Assembly (NCBI RefSeq): GCF_014641855.1
Contig: NZ_BMII01000017.1
Coordinates: 58,846-122,845, forward strand
Direction of reading: 5' to 3'
DNA: 64,000 nt
Source: Shewanella inventionis
GTDB lineage: Bacteria > Pseudomonadota > Gammaproteobacteria > Enterobacterales > Shewanellaceae
The translations under genes were made by a program, and so were the position numbers. The notes beneath the pieces were generated by a model. It did no database searches and was not told where the DNA came from. It saw only the letters and a list, made by a program, of their open reading frames with translations. This document shows positions 20,076 through 29,609 of this stretch, one piece after another (positions within the stretch are counted from its first letter, which is position 1; every line of letters begins with the position of its first letter).

Positions 20076-20894
20076 TTAAATCAACCTTTTTTGGGTAATT
20101 TTTTCATTCTTTTCAAGATGCCATAATGTCAGGTGTTCTCCCCAGCAGCAGCCTGTATCGAGTGCCATGTAATGGGGGTGATTTGTTTGCCCCATCAATG
20201 CGGCCCAGTGGCCAAAAACCAGTGTGTTTTTAGGCGCGCACCGTGACGGAAATTCAAACCAAGGTTTTAAACTTGCATGGGCTTGCTGTTGTGGTGGTGT
20301 TTTACATTTAAAATCTAGGCGTCCATCAGGGTAAAGGAAACGCATTCTGGTTAAAGCGTTAATGCAGTACCGTAGTCTATCAATGCCTGCTAAGTCGCTA
20401 GACCATTGCTGTGAATCTTCGGTATACATTTTTGCTATTAAAGCTGTTAAGTAGTCATGTTGTTGCAGGGCGGTACTGACTTGTTCTGCTTCTTGCAATA
20501 GGGTACTGACATCCCACTGTGGCGGCACCCCTGCGTGCGTCATAATGATATTGTGCTCTGGCAGCGTTCTCACTAAAGGCTGTTGCCTTATCCAATCAGT
20601 GAGTGAATTAATATCTGATGCATTGAGTAATTCAGCTAAATTATCTTGTGGGTTGGGGCGCTTTAATTTGCCATGAAGTGCCAGCAAATGCAGATCATGA
20701 TTACCTAGTACGATTTTGGCTGAGTTGTCTAAAGATTTAAAAAAACGCAGTGTCGCTAAGGATTCGCTCCCTCTGGCGATGAGATCGCCTACAGCCCATA
20801 ATTCATCTGTTGAAGGGTTAAAGTCTACTTTTTGTAAGAGTAGACTGAGTTCTGCAAAGCACCCTTGAACATCACCTACAAAATAATGTGCCAT
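20076..20894 (-). CDS. apaH: symmetrical bis(5'-nucleosyl)-tetraphosphatase
   Basis: Hydrolyses Ap4A to two ADP and removes Np4 caps from RNA. The 272-aa protein has the metallophosphoesterase metal motifs GDVQGC (near residue 7), GDLIARG, GNHD and THAGVPP. Length matches E. coli ApaH (280 aa). It is the last gene of the lptD-surA-pdxA-rsmA-apaG-apaH block, three bases after apaG, so the two are translationally close. Confidence 0.96.
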   Translation of the reverse strand: MAHYFVGDVQGCFAELSLLLQKVDFNPSTDELWAVGDLIARGSESLATLRFFKSLDNSAKIVLGNHDLHLLALHGKLKRPNPQDNLAELLNASDINSLTDWIRQQPLVRTLPEHNIIMTHAGVPPQWDVSTLLQEAEQVSTALQQHDYLTALIAKMYTEDSQQWSSDLAGIDRLRYCINALTRMRFLYPDGRLDFKCKTPPQQQAHASLKPWFEFPSRCAPKNTLVFGHWAALMGQTNHPHYMALDTGCCWGEHLTLWHLEKNEKITQKRLI

Positions 20895-20897
20895 AAC

Positions 20898-21278
20898 TTA
20901 TTGCAGTATCCCTGGAACCGCTAATCGAAACGCAGGGATAGACGCTAAAAAGCGCTTACCTTTAGCATCTTCCATTCCATAAAAACCGTGCATAAACCCA
21001 ACTGGGGTTTCCATGACAGTACCACTTGAATATTGATAGGCAGTGTTGGGGCTAATGGTGGGCGTTTCGCCAACAACGCCAGGGCCTTTTACTTCGCTTT
21101 CTTTGCCATTTGCATCGGTAATTATCCAATGTCTGTCTTTAAGTGTGACATTGCTGTCACCTAAATTGATGATAGTGATGGTATAACTAAACAGGTATTT
21201 ATTATCAGCAGCATGAGATTGCTGTTCTAGGTATTGGGTGTCGACTTTGACTTTTATCGATGATTCGACTTGGCTCAT
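20898..21278 (-). CDS. apaG: ApaG/CorD domain protein
   Basis: A 126-aa single-domain beta-sandwich protein (E. coli ApaG 125 aa). It contains the family block YTITIINLGDSNVTLKDRHW and the C-terminal GFMHGFYGM. It is linked to Co2+/Mg2+ homeostasis in Salmonella (CorD), but the biochemistry is unclear. ATG 21278 has AGGATG upstream. The frame is open for ten more codons to 21308, inside a terminator-like hairpin, and that extension is rejected. It lies between rsmA and apaH. Confidence 0.93.
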   Translation of the reverse strand: MSQVESSIKVKVDTQYLEQQSHAADNKYLFSYTITIINLGDSNVTLKDRHWIITDANGKESEVKGPGVVGETPTISPNTAYQYSSGTVMETPVGFMHGFYGMEDAKGKRFLASIPAFRLAVPGILQ

Positions 21279-21300
21279 TTCACATCCTGTCTTAAAACAA

Positions 21301-21328
21301 AAGGGCATGCTCGTATTGGCATGCCCTT
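21301..21328 (-). terminator. intra-operon terminator-like hairpin between rsmA and apaG
   Basis: Perfect 10-bp stem AAGGGCATGC/GCATGCCCTT with an eight-base loop. On the minus strand it is followed by TTGTTTT, four bases after the rsmA stop. It should reduce transcription into apaG-apaH. Confidence 0.65.
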
Positions 21329-21332
21329 ATTA

Positions 21333-22139
21333 TTACTTTTTGTTGTCACACAGTAAATTAGCCATTGCGACATATTGTGGAACACTGATTTGTTCTGGCC
21401 GCATGCTGGAGTCGATATTTAATGCGTTAAAATCATCATCTGACAGCAAGGCTTTAAGGTTATTTCTCAATGTTTTACGACGCATACTGAATGCCGTGGA
21501 GCACAGGTGGCGTAACACATTGACATCTTTACATGGCCAAGGTTTAACTTCATATGGCAATAAACGTACCACTGCAGAATCCACTTTGGGTGGTGGAGTA
21601 AAGCAGTGTGGTGGTACCTCAAGTACTGGAACCACTTGGCAGAAGTATTGGGCCATAACGGTTAAGCGGCCGTAAGCTTTAGTGCCTGGACTCGCTGATA
21701 AACGAAGTACCACTTCTTTTTGTAGCATAAAGTGCATTGTTTCAATTTGTTCAGCAAACTCAAACAAATGGAACATCAACGGCGTTGAAATGTTATAAGG
21801 TAAGTTACCAAACACTTTCATTTTTTTGCCGGGTTGCTGCAGCGTTGAAAAATCAAACTGCAGTGCATCACCTTGATTAATTGTCAGTTTATCTTTGAGG
21901 ATTGGGTGTTGCTGTAAACGCTCTACCAGGTCGCGGTCTAACTCTACAACACTGAGGTTATCAACCATATCGGCAACTGGCTCGGTTAATGCACCAAGCC
22001 CCGGCCCAATTTCAATCATCACATGATCGTTATCGGGGGCAATTGCACCGACAATACTGCTTATAACACCTTCATCGGTAAGGAAGTTCTGTCCAAAACG
22101 TTTTCTGGCCGTATGGCCTAAATGTACTTTATTACTCAT
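21333..22139 (-). CDS. rsmA: 16S rRNA (adenine1518/1519-N6) dimethyltransferase
   Basis: Dimethylates two adjacent adenines in the 3' hairpin of 16S rRNA during 30S assembly. The 268-aa protein has RFGQNFLTD at the N-terminus, the SAM motif [13 protein letters not shown], and the catalytic motif NLPYNIST. The N-terminal 9 residues after Met are short as usual. It starts 9 bases after pdxA. Also called KsgA. Confidence 0.97.
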   Translation of the reverse strand: MSNKVHLGHTARKRFGQNFLTDEGVISSIVGAIAPDNDHVMIEIGPGLGALTEPVADMVDNLSVVELDRDLVERLQQHPILKDKLTINQGDALQFDFSTLQQPGKKMKVFGNLPYNISTPLMFHLFEFAEQIETMHFMLQKEVVLRLSASPGTKAYGRLTVMAQYFCQVVPVLEVPPHCFTPPPKVDSAVVRLLPYEVKPWPCKDVNVLRHLCSTAFSMRRKTLRNNLKALLSDDDFNALNIDSSMRPEQISVPQYVAMANLLCDNKK

Positions 22140-22148
22140 TAAAATGGG

Positions 22149-23132
22149 TTACTTACTTTTAGAAGCCAACTCAATGGCTTTGTTTAATGCACAGGTAAAA
22201 CTGCCGCTATCCGCTTTGCCGGTACCAGCAAGTTCGAGTGCGGTACCATGGTCAACTGATGTGCGAATATAAGGTAAACCTAAGGTGATATTGACCGACT
22301 TGCCAAATCCTAATGATTTAAGCACAGGTAATCCTTGGTCATGATACATGGCTAACACCACGTCTGCTTGTTCAAGGTACTTAGGCTGAAATAGTGTATC
22401 GGCTGGCAATGGGCCAACAATATCCATTCCTTGCTCTCGTAGCTCGTTTAGCGCGGGGATAATGGTATCAATTTCTTCACGGCCTAAATGGCCGTCTTCT
22501 CCTGCATGGGGGTTGAGTCCACACACATAGATTTTAGGTGAGCCTAGACCAAACTTGCTGACCAGTTCACGATGTAAAATACTGATAATATGATGAAGTC
22601 TGTCGCGAGTAATGGCTTTAGACACATAGGCCAATGGAATGTGTGTGGTCATTAATGCCACTTGTAAACCAGGGGTGGCTAGCATCATCACGACATCAGC
22701 ACAGTTTGCCTGTAATGCAAAAAATTCGGTATGGCCACTAAAGGGAATACCTGCTTGATTAATAATGCCTTTATGAACAGGACCAGTGACAACGGCATCA
22801 AACTCATTAGACATATTTTTTTCGCCAGCGTAGCGTAACGTATCAACAACATAGGCACTGTTAGCCTCGTTTAATACGCCACATTCAGCAGGCTCTGCTA
22901 ATGCAAATGGCACTATGGTTAAGGTGCCTGCTTCTTGCGGTGTTGGTGCTTGCGAAGGCTGATAAGGTTTGAGCTGTAGAGGTAAACCAAGTAATTTGGC
23001 TCTGCTCATTAACAAATTTGGATCAGCACAAACAACTAACTCAGCAGGCCAAGCCTGCTGAGCGAGTTTGATGACTAAGTCTGGACCAATGCTTGCTGGT
23101 TCACCTGGAGTAATGGCAATACGTTTAGTCAT
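22149..23132 (-). CDS. pdxA: 4-hydroxythreonine-4-phosphate dehydrogenase
   Basis: NAD-dependent step of pyridoxal 5'-phosphate synthesis. The 327-aa protein (E. coli 329) shows the metal/substrate histidines in [21 protein letters not shown] and [12 protein letters not shown], all of which are PdxA signatures. It is translated 9 bases downstream of surA. All key residues are present. Confidence 0.97.
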   Translation of the reverse strand: MTKRIAITPGEPASIGPDLVIKLAQQAWPAELVVCADPNLLMSRAKLLGLPLQLKPYQPSQAPTPQEAGTLTIVPFALAEPAECGVLNEANSAYVVDTLRYAGEKNMSNEFDAVVTGPVHKGIINQAGIPFSGHTEFFALQANCADVVMMLATPGLQVALMTTHIPLAYVSKAITRDRLHHIISILHRELVSKFGLGSPKIYVCGLNPHAGEDGHLGREEIDTIIPALNELREQGMDIVGPLPADTLFQPKYLEQADVVLAMYHDQGLPVLKSLGFGKSVNITLGLPYIRTSVDHGTALELAGTGKADSGSFTCALNKAIELASKSK

Positions 23133-23141
23133 TGAGCTTGC

Positions 23142-24449
23142 TTAACCTCTTTGTGTTTCTATAGGGTCAATAATTTCAATATAGGCTTCAGAGCGCATTT
23201 CATCTAACCAGTTTTGTAATTCTTCGTTAAATTTACGACGGAAAATTAACTGATGTGCTCTATTGCTGTTAAATTGATCTGTTGCATCGGTTTTGCGACG
23301 CGACTCAAGTTGTACAATGTGCCAACCATGAGTGGTACGAAATGGCTCACTGATTTGCCCTTCATCTAGGTTTGCCAACGTTTGTGAGAACTCAGGCACA
23401 TAAATCGTTGGGTCTGCCCAGCCTAGATCACCGCCTTTAGCGCCTGAACCAGGATCTTCAGAATACTGTTTGGCTAACTTAGCAAAGTCGGCTTCGCCAT
23501 TGCGTATTTGAATTAAAAAGTTATCTAGCATGGCTTTAGCACGCTCTTCCGATAAAATCGGTGACGGTTTTAACAAAATATGGCGAGATTTAACTTCTGA
23601 GACTTCTTGTACTTGCAGGCCACGAGTGTCCATGACTTTAATAATATGAAAACCAGAACCAGATTTGATTGGGCCAATAATGTCGCCTTTTTTAGCCCCG
23701 CCTACCACTTCGGCAAACAAGGTTGGCATTTCATTGATGTTCATAAAATCCCAAATACCGCCTTCAAGGGCTTTAGGGCCCGATGAGGATGCAATCGCAG
23801 TACTGCGGAAGTCATCACCTGCATTAAGGCGCTTCAATACGATTTCGGCGCGACGGCTGGCGTTTTCTAATTGCTCACTGTTTGGTTCGTTTGGGATCTC
23901 AATTAAGATGTGGCCAATTTGGAATTCAACATTTTTTAGACCTTGCTCTTCGATGAGTTTAACCAGGCCATTGATTTCTTGTGGTGAAACTTGAATACGA
24001 CGTTGAACTTGAATACGTTGTATTTCACCTAAAGTGATCTCCTGACGTAGTTGTTCACGATATTGGCTAAAGCTACTGCCTTCGCTTTCGATAGCTTGTT
24101 GCATTTGAGCTACCGTTATTTTCTGTTCTTTAGCGATGTTTTCAATGGTTTGATCAAGTTGTAAGTCACCGATCTGTAAACCAATGCGTTCAGCCATTTG
24201 CATCTGTAAATGGGTTAAAATAAGACGTTCGATCACCTGTGTGCGAAGCGCTTGATCTGATGGCAGAGTTTGATTAGCCGCTTTTGCGTTAGCTCTGACC
24301 GTGGTAATCATATTTTTGATTTCACTTTCGAGAATAATACCATCATTAATTTGGACTGATACTCTGTCTAATGGCACTGGTGCTGCAATACTGGTTTGGC
24401 TCATTGCCAGTGCAAGTAACGCAAAAATCATTTTTTTACTGTGTTTCAT
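23142..24449 (-). CDS. surA: periplasmic chaperone and peptidyl-prolyl isomerase SurA
   Basis: Escorts outer-membrane barrel proteins through the periplasm to the BAM complex; LptD, encoded just upstream, is a known client. The 435-aa protein from ATG 24449 has a signal peptide (MKHSKKMIFALLALAMSQTSIAA), a SurA_N domain to about residue 170, two parvulin domains (~180-280 and ~290-390, with HILLKPSP starting the second), and the C-terminal helix EELQNWLDEMRSEAYIEI. The 14-codon upstream extension is dropped because the signal peptide starts at 24449. Length fits E. coli SurA (428 aa). Confidence 0.96.
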   Translation of the reverse strand: MKHSKKMIFALLALAMSQTSIAAPVPLDRVSVQINDGIILESEIKNMITTVRANAKAANQTLPSDQALRTQVIERLILTHLQMQMAERIGLQIGDLQLDQTIENIAKEQKITVAQMQQAIESEGSSFSQYREQLRQEITLGEIQRIQVQRRIQVSPQEINGLVKLIEEQGLKNVEFQIGHILIEIPNEPNSEQLENASRRAEIVLKRLNAGDDFRSTAIASSSGPKALEGGIWDFMNINEMPTLFAEVVGGAKKGDIIGPIKSGSGFHIIKVMDTRGLQVQEVSEVKSRHILLKPSPILSEERAKAMLDNFLIQIRNGEADFAKLAKQYSEDPGSGAKGGDLGWADPTIYVPEFSQTLANLDEGQISEPFRTTHGWHIVQLESRRKTDATDQFNSNRAHQLIFRRKFNEELQNWLDEMRSEAYIEIIDPIETQRG

Positions 24450-24593
24450 CCACAAAATCCTTGGCACATTCGATTCAATATAAACTGGCAATTTATCGCC
24501 AAAATAAGGTTACTATTTCATACTCAACAGTATGTTTGTTGTTATTGGACTATGAGTTTATCGCTAGGTTCAGCAATCTATCATAAAAGATAA

Positions 24594-26894
24594 CTAATTC
24601 CTCAAGTAAAGTGGCTTACGATAGTTAAATAACCCTTCGTTTAGCATGTCTGCGACGCCTAATGGACCTGAGCCACCTAACCCCTTGATCACAAAGTTAA
24701 GGTATACACCGCTTTCGAACTCTTCACTAGTGATGTCTGAATCAGATAAATCATCGTCATAATTGGTTTTTATACGGTAATGATAACTGAGACGAACTGC
24801 CCAGCAGCATGCTTCGTATTGCACACCTGTGTAGGTTTCAATATTACGAGACTCGTTAAGATCGTAATAGTAGTTGCCCACAAAATATAAGCTGTCGCTA
24901 AGTGGCCAAGATGTTCTGAGACCAGCTTGAGAAATATCGACCTGATCATTGGTGTTGGTATTCAATAAATCAGGCACGTAACGATAACTTAACTGTAATA
25001 GTTTGTCATTGCTTGGACGAAAATCTAATGTGACTTCATTTTTCTTGTTTTCACCTGTTTCTGTGTCGTGTTGAACAGACCCACTGATAAACCAGTCGTT
25101 GTATAATTGCGCATCTAACTCAGCAGCAAGTACAGAGGTAGACGGTGAGGTTTCAGCAAAGGTGTCATCTAGTGTGACTTTAGAGGATTCTAAATACATA
25201 ATCTGGCCAACACTGAACTTAAATTGTTCTCGATTATTATCGTCAAATAACCGAGTGGTAAAACCTAAGGTAAATTGATTGGCATCTGCTATACGGTCAA
25301 GTCCAGAGTATTGTCTATCACGAAACAAGCCATAGTAATCTTCTTGTAGTTCTGCAGTGTCGTAGATTCCAATGTTTGATTGGTCATCGTATCCCACATA
25401 AAGATATTGCACTTGCGGTTCTAACGTTTGGCGATATTGACTGTCAAACAGTTGCGTAGCACGTTCGAAGTTTACCTGGCCGTGAAGACGAGCCTGGGGG
25501 ATTGTTCGGCTAACTGAATCGTCTAGTGTTGCATCCTCATCAAGGTTTTGCTGCCAATACTGAGTTTGCATTAGTTTGACTTCGCTGGTGAATGACCCAG
25601 CAGGGCCTTGAATAGGCCAAAGTAAACTCGGTACCATATGCACTCGTGTTGCTGTGTTGTACTCGTTATCTTGATGGCTGAAGTTGGTGAGTTCTGAATT
25701 AAATTTAAAATCGATAGAGTCGATAATATCCGATGTACGATAATTAAAGTTTAATTGCGGCATGACCTGATAGGGTTTTTCATCTTCGCCAAGCACTTTA
25801 ATGTCTTGAACTCGCATGTTGAAATCCCAGTTACGCTCAAAGTAACTGGCTTCGCCAATCCGCGATAGCTGGTTGTCTGTAGACTGATTAACGTCCGAGT
25901 CTAAATCGTTAAAGTAATTATTGTCAGAGACATCAGTAAAATCTGATCGTACCCGCCAGTTTTTGTTAATTGCACCCGAGTGGCTCCAGTGGTAAAGATA
26001 ACGATTGGCATTAGAGTCTGAATTATCATCACTGTCTAAATATTCTACGTTAAACTGTCCGCTTTGTTGCTCGCCCGCCAGATAACGAAATTCTGTTTTG
26101 GTATACAGGCCGCGTGAAGACATAAAAATAGGGTTAAAGGTTAAGTCGTATTCTGGCGCTATGTTCCAGTAATAAGGGGTGCTGACTTCAATACCGTTGG
26201 TGGTACTAGTGCTGAAGCTAGGAAACAAAAAACCGCTTTTACGTTTGTCTGATACCGGTACAGTCATGTAAGGAATGTACAGTATAGGCACGTCGGCTAT
26301 TCTTAATTTTGCATTCCAAATTTCACCCCATTCTTCAGTACTGTCGATTTTTATCATGTCTGCTTCTAGCAGCCACGATTCATCCCCGGGGGGGCAGGTA
26401 GTAAAATTGGTTTTGGTTAGCAGTAAATTGTTTTCAGAGGTAATTTGTAATTTACTGGCATCTCCGTGCACTTGTTGGCCATGGAGCCAGTATTGGGTTT
26501 TTTCTAATGTGGCACTATTGGTGCTCATTTGAGCTTCAAGGGACTGTGCCGTGACGGTGAATAACTCATCTTTAAAAATGAGGTTTCCGTCAGCATTTAA
26601 TCGTTGGTTTTTTTGATCTAACACGGCACTGTCGGCTGCAATATGGCGTTGCCCCTGACTAAAACTCACATCACCAGTAAATTGGGCTTTGTCGTTAAAT
26701 GCAGCGTTGGAATAATCACTAATAATCACAATTTGATTATCATCAATACCGGTTAATGCAGCTCTGTCTTCAAATGAACGGGAAACCGGAGGCTCAACAA
26801 CGCATTGCGATGTTGGCAGTTCGGTCGTTTCTGCTTCTTCAGCTAGAACGATATTGGGGAGTAGGCATAATGCCAGAAAATAACGGATCTGCAT
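24594..26894 (-). CDS. lptD: LPS assembly outer-membrane protein LptD
   Basis: With LptE forms the outer-membrane translocon that inserts LPS. The 766-aa protein has a signal peptide (residues 1-18, ending VLA), a periplasmic beta-jellyroll (~40-210), and a 26-strand barrel. Four cysteines needed for disulphide switching are visible: C31 (SQCVV), one in TTCPPGDE, and the adjacent pair in EACCWAV. These match the C31/C173/C724/C725 set of E. coli. ATG 26894 is chosen for the signal peptide; the upstream TTG is unlikely. It heads the minus-strand block, with a 144-bp gap to surA. No clear sigma-E promoter was found upstream. Confidence 0.96.
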   Translation of the reverse strand: MQIRYFLALCLLPNIVLAEEAETTELPTSQCVVEPPVSRSFEDRAALTGIDDNQIVIISDYSNAAFNDKAQFTGDVSFSQGQRHIAADSAVLDQKNQRLNADGNLIFKDELFTVTAQSLEAQMSTNSATLEKTQYWLHGQQVHGDASKLQITSENNLLLTKTNFTTCPPGDESWLLEADMIKIDSTEEWGEIWNAKLRIADVPILYIPYMTVPVSDKRKSGFLFPSFSTSTTNGIEVSTPYYWNIAPEYDLTFNPIFMSSRGLYTKTEFRYLAGEQQSGQFNVEYLDSDDNSDSNANRYLYHWSHSGAINKNWRVRSDFTDVSDNNYFNDLDSDVNQSTDNQLSRIGEASYFERNWDFNMRVQDIKVLGEDEKPYQVMPQLNFNYRTSDIIDSIDFKFNSELTNFSHQDNEYNTATRVHMVPSLLWPIQGPAGSFTSEVKLMQTQYWQQNLDEDATLDDSVSRTIPQARLHGQVNFERATQLFDSQYRQTLEPQVQYLYVGYDDQSNIGIYDTAELQEDYYGLFRDRQYSGLDRIADANQFTLGFTTRLFDDNNREQFKFSVGQIMYLESSKVTLDDTFAETSPSTSVLAAELDAQLYNDWFISGSVQHDTETGENKKNEVTLDFRPSNDKLLQLSYRYVPDLLNTNTNDQVDISQAGLRTSWPLSDSLYFVGNYYYDLNESRNIETYTGVQYEACCWAVRLSYHYRIKTNYDDDLSDSDITSEEFESGVYLNFVIKGLGGSGPLGVADMLNEGLFNYRKPLYLRN

Positions 26895-27003
26895 TGTTGT
26901 CAATAATTTATGATTTCGTATTCAGAAAAAAGTTTGGAGAGAAAAAGATACTCAGCTAAACAAAACATTCAATTCTTTAGCTGTTTCCAAATGTTATGCT
27001 GGC

Positions 27004-27009
27004 TATAAT
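27004..27009 (+). promoter_or_regulatory. -10 box of amgK-murU
   Basis: A perfect TATAAT 30 bases before the amgK ATG in the 144-bp gap to the divergent lptD. The -35 region is weak, so the exact promoter is uncertain. Confidence 0.5.
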
Positions 27010-27038
27010 AAAGCAATTTTTCGTGAAGAGCCATTGAG

Positions 27039-28076
27039 ATGAGTTTATCTGACACAAGATTTATCGCCTTAAGCCACTGGTTAAATCAATATTTTGCAGG
27101 GCAGGTAACTGCCAAGTTGATTTGTGGTGACGCCAGTTTCCGTCGTTATTTTCGTATTGAGCATCTGGGCAAGCATTATATTGTGTCAGACTCACCTATC
27201 GAACTGGTGCCAGTTGCGCCATTTGTCGCGATAGCAAAGGCGTATCAAACGGCTGGGCTGTTGGTGCCAGAAGTACTGGCCACCTGTTACGAACAAGGCT
27301 TTGTGTTGCAAACGGATGTCGGTGAGCAGCAACTATTATCTGTACTTAATCAACATAATGTCGCTGACTATTATAAACAGGCACTCAGTTTGCTACCGAC
27401 TATCGCAAGAGTCACTCATACAGAGCTAGGTCCGTTAACAGATTATGATGCAGCGTTTGTGCAACGTGAACTGGCAATATTTGTTGATTGGCTGGTAAAT
27501 ACCCACTTAGATTACACGCTTTCGGACCATGAGCAGCAAATGATTAACGCCACGTTTGAGGCATTAACGCAAAGTGCGCTCTCTCAGCCTAAAGTTGGCA
27601 TGCATCGTGATTACCACAGTCGTAATTTATTGCTCAATGGCGAAGCTCTGGCCGTGATTGATTTTCAAGATGCTGTGCTAGGCCCCATTACCTACGATGC
27701 GGTGTCATTACTGCGAGATTGTTATGTTCGTTGGCCAGCTGAGTTGGTGCATGAATTAATGCAGTATCATTTTAAGCAGCTTAAATCACAGCAATTGATT
27801 GACCAACACGTTGATTTTACTACTTATCAACAATGGTTTGATTTAATGGGCTTGCAGCGACACATTAAAGCAGCCGGTATTTTTGCGCGTTTATATCATC
27901 GTGATGGTAAGCGCGGCTATTTGGCCGATATTCCGTTAACCTTGCAATATATCGTCGATATAGGAGCTGATTATCCTCAAATTAAAGCGTTTAGTGCATG
28001 GGTAAAGCGAATTATTGTGCCACTGGTTAAGCAAGCTGGTGAACATTCTGCTTGTGATAAAGAGGGCGCGCTGTGA
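27039..28076 (+). CDS. amgK: N-acetylmuramate/N-acetylglucosamine 1-kinase AmgK
   Basis: Phosphorylates recovered MurNAc at the anomeric position, the first step of the cell-wall recycling bypass that avoids de novo UDP-MurNAc synthesis. The 345-aa protein has the aminoglycoside-phosphotransferase fold with Brenner motif HRDYHSRN (near residue 190) and the Mg-binding VIDFQDAVLGP. GDASFRRYFRI at ~30 is the nucleotide-binding strand. The gene overlaps murU by four bases and is divergent from lptD, the same order as in Pseudomonas. In organisms with this route the bypass is linked to fosfomycin tolerance. Confidence 0.92.
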   Translation: MSLSDTRFIALSHWLNQYFAGQVTAKLICGDASFRRYFRIEHLGKHYIVSDSPIELVPVAPFVAIAKAYQTAGLLVPEVLATCYEQGFVLQTDVGEQQLLSVLNQHNVADYYKQALSLLPTIARVTHTELGPLTDYDAAFVQRELAIFVDWLVNTHLDYTLSDHEQQMINATFEALTQSALSQPKVGMHRDYHSRNLLLNGEALAVIDFQDAVLGPITYDAVSLLRDCYVRWPAELVHELMQYHFKQLKSQQLIDQHVDFTTYQQWFDLMGLQRHIKAAGIFARLYHRDGKRGYLADIPLTLQYIVDIGADYPQIKAFSAWVKRIIVPLVKQAGEHSACDKEGAL

Positions 28077-28759
28077 AAGCAATGATTTTAGCCGCAGGGC
28101 GAGGTGAGCGTTTGCGTCCACTGACAGATACGTTACCCAAACCATTAGTGAATGTAGCAGGCAAACCACTCATTGAATATCACCTTGAAAAACTTGCACA
28201 ATTAGGTGTTAAAGAGGTAGTGATTAATCACGCTTGGTTAGGGCATAAATTGCCACAAGTGCTAGGTGATGGCCAGCGTTGGGGGATTACAATCCACTAC
28301 AGTGGCGAAACCGAAGCATTAGAAACCGCAGGTGGGATAAAACAAGCACTCCCTTTGCTAGGAACCGATCCTTTCTTAGTGATTAATGGTGATATTTTTA
28401 TTGATACGTTACCAGGTAATCTTAACTGGGCTGTTGAGCAAGTTAGCCAGGGGCATGCAGCCGCTTTTTTGTGGTTAGTTGACAATCCTGAGCATCATCC
28501 TCAGGGAGATTTTTCGGTTGATGCAGCCTCTACACTGAGTGTGAATGATAGCCAAAAGCTGACTTTTTCAGGAATAGGTGTTTATCATCCTCAATTTTTT
28601 AACCCTGTACCAGCAGGTAAGCAAGCTCTTGGGCCTTTACTAAAAGAGGCAATATCTAAACAGCAAGTCAAAGGTGCCTATTTTAATACGTATTGGTGTG
28701 ACGTGGGCACGTTAGCAAGACTTGAGCAGCTAGAGCGTCGATTACAGGCTTTAGTTTAA
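28073..28759 (+). CDS. murU: N-acetylmuramate-1-phosphate uridylyltransferase MurU
   Basis: Makes UDP-MurNAc from MurNAc-1-P and UTP, the second step after AmgK. The 228-aa protein starts MKAMILAAGRGERLRPLTD and continues PKPLVNVAGKPLIEYHL, the nucleotidyltransferase signature G-x-G-x-R-x2-P-x-T...PKP. NGDIFIDTLP carries the metal-binding aspartate. The GTG start lies inside the amgK stop (GTGA), so the two are coupled. Length and order match the Pseudomonas protein. GlmU-like C-terminal hexapeptide repeats are absent, as expected. Confidence 0.93.
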   Translation: MKAMILAAGRGERLRPLTDTLPKPLVNVAGKPLIEYHLEKLAQLGVKEVVINHAWLGHKLPQVLGDGQRWGITIHYSGETEALETAGGIKQALPLLGTDPFLVINGDIFIDTLPGNLNWAVEQVSQGHAAAFLWLVDNPEHHPQGDFSVDAASTLSVNDSQKLTFSGIGVYHPQFFNPVPAGKQALGPLLKEAISKQQVKGAYFNTYWCDVGTLARLEQLERRLQALV

Positions 28760-28790
28760 CAATGACAAAATAGACATCGCGGAAGGTAAA

Positions 28791-29564
28791 ATGCGCATTT
28801 GGGGCAAAGTTTTTGGGTTTATTATTGGCTTTATGTTTGGCCGTATTTTTGGTGCGTTTTTAGGCTTGTGGCTGGGGCATTTGTACGACAAACGTCAGGG
28901 GTTATCATCATTAATACGCCAGGGTAGTGAACGTCAGGCGATGTTCTTTAACGCGACTTTTGCTGTAATGGGCCATGTTGCTAAAGCGTCGGGCCGGGTG
29001 ACTGAAAACGACATTCGTATTGCCACCATGCTGATGGATCAGATGAAGTTATCGGGCCAATCGCGCCTTGATGCTCAACAAGCCTTTAGGCAAGGGCGCC
29101 AGGCTGACTTTGATTTAGCTAAGCAGTTAGAGCAATTTCGTCACGTCACTCAAGGTCGTGCTGAATTAGCGCAAATGTTTTTAGAAATTCAAATTCAGAC
29201 CGCGCTATCAGACGGCGAACTGCACGCTAATGAGAAACAAATCTTATCGACTATTGCCAACAAACTGGGTATGGCATCGCAACTTGATGCGCTGCTAGCG
29301 CGCTGGCAAGCTGAGTTTAGCCACCATCAATCGCCACAGGGCAATAAAATGCCACTGACTGATGCTTATGTGATGTTAGGACTTGCTGATTCGGCATCTG
29401 ATCAAGACATTAAGCGGGCTTATCGTAAATTAATGAATGAGCATCACCCTGATAAGTTAGTGGCTAAAGGGCTACCAGAAGAAATGATGGCGCTTGCCAA
29501 AACCAAAGCACAAGACATTCAAGCCGCCTATGAGCGCATTAAAACGGCTCGGGGAATGCGCTAA
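28791..29564 (+). CDS. djlA: co-chaperone DjlA
   Basis: A membrane-anchored J-protein that stimulates DnaK; in E. coli overproduction turns on the Rcs envelope stress system. The 257-aa protein has an N-terminal glycine-rich membrane segment (VFGFIIGFMFGRIFGAFLGLWLG, about residues 7-29), a TerB-like helical middle domain (~50-180), and a C-terminal J domain with the HPD triad in NEHHPDKL. ACGGAAGG precedes the ATG by about 9 bases. It follows murU by 31 bases and is probably in the same transcript. Confidence 0.95.
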   Translation: MRIWGKVFGFIIGFMFGRIFGAFLGLWLGHLYDKRQGLSSLIRQGSERQAMFFNATFAVMGHVAKASGRVTENDIRIATMLMDQMKLSGQSRLDAQQAFRQGRQADFDLAKQLEQFRHVTQGRAELAQMFLEIQIQTALSDGELHANEKQILSTIANKLGMASQLDALLARWQAEFSHHQSPQGNKMPLTDAYVMLGLADSASDQDIKRAYRKLMNEHHPDKLVAKGLPEEMMALAKTKAQDIQAAYERIKTARGMR

Positions 29565-29609
29565 ATCTAAGGGTGCAGTAATTGATGTTTAATAGAGGCT
29601 AAGCCATAA

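Noticed and set aside
26895..27038. Sigma-E promoter for lptD
   Set aside because: No GAACTT/TCTGA pair with 16-bp spacing was found on the minus strand; only partial words occur.
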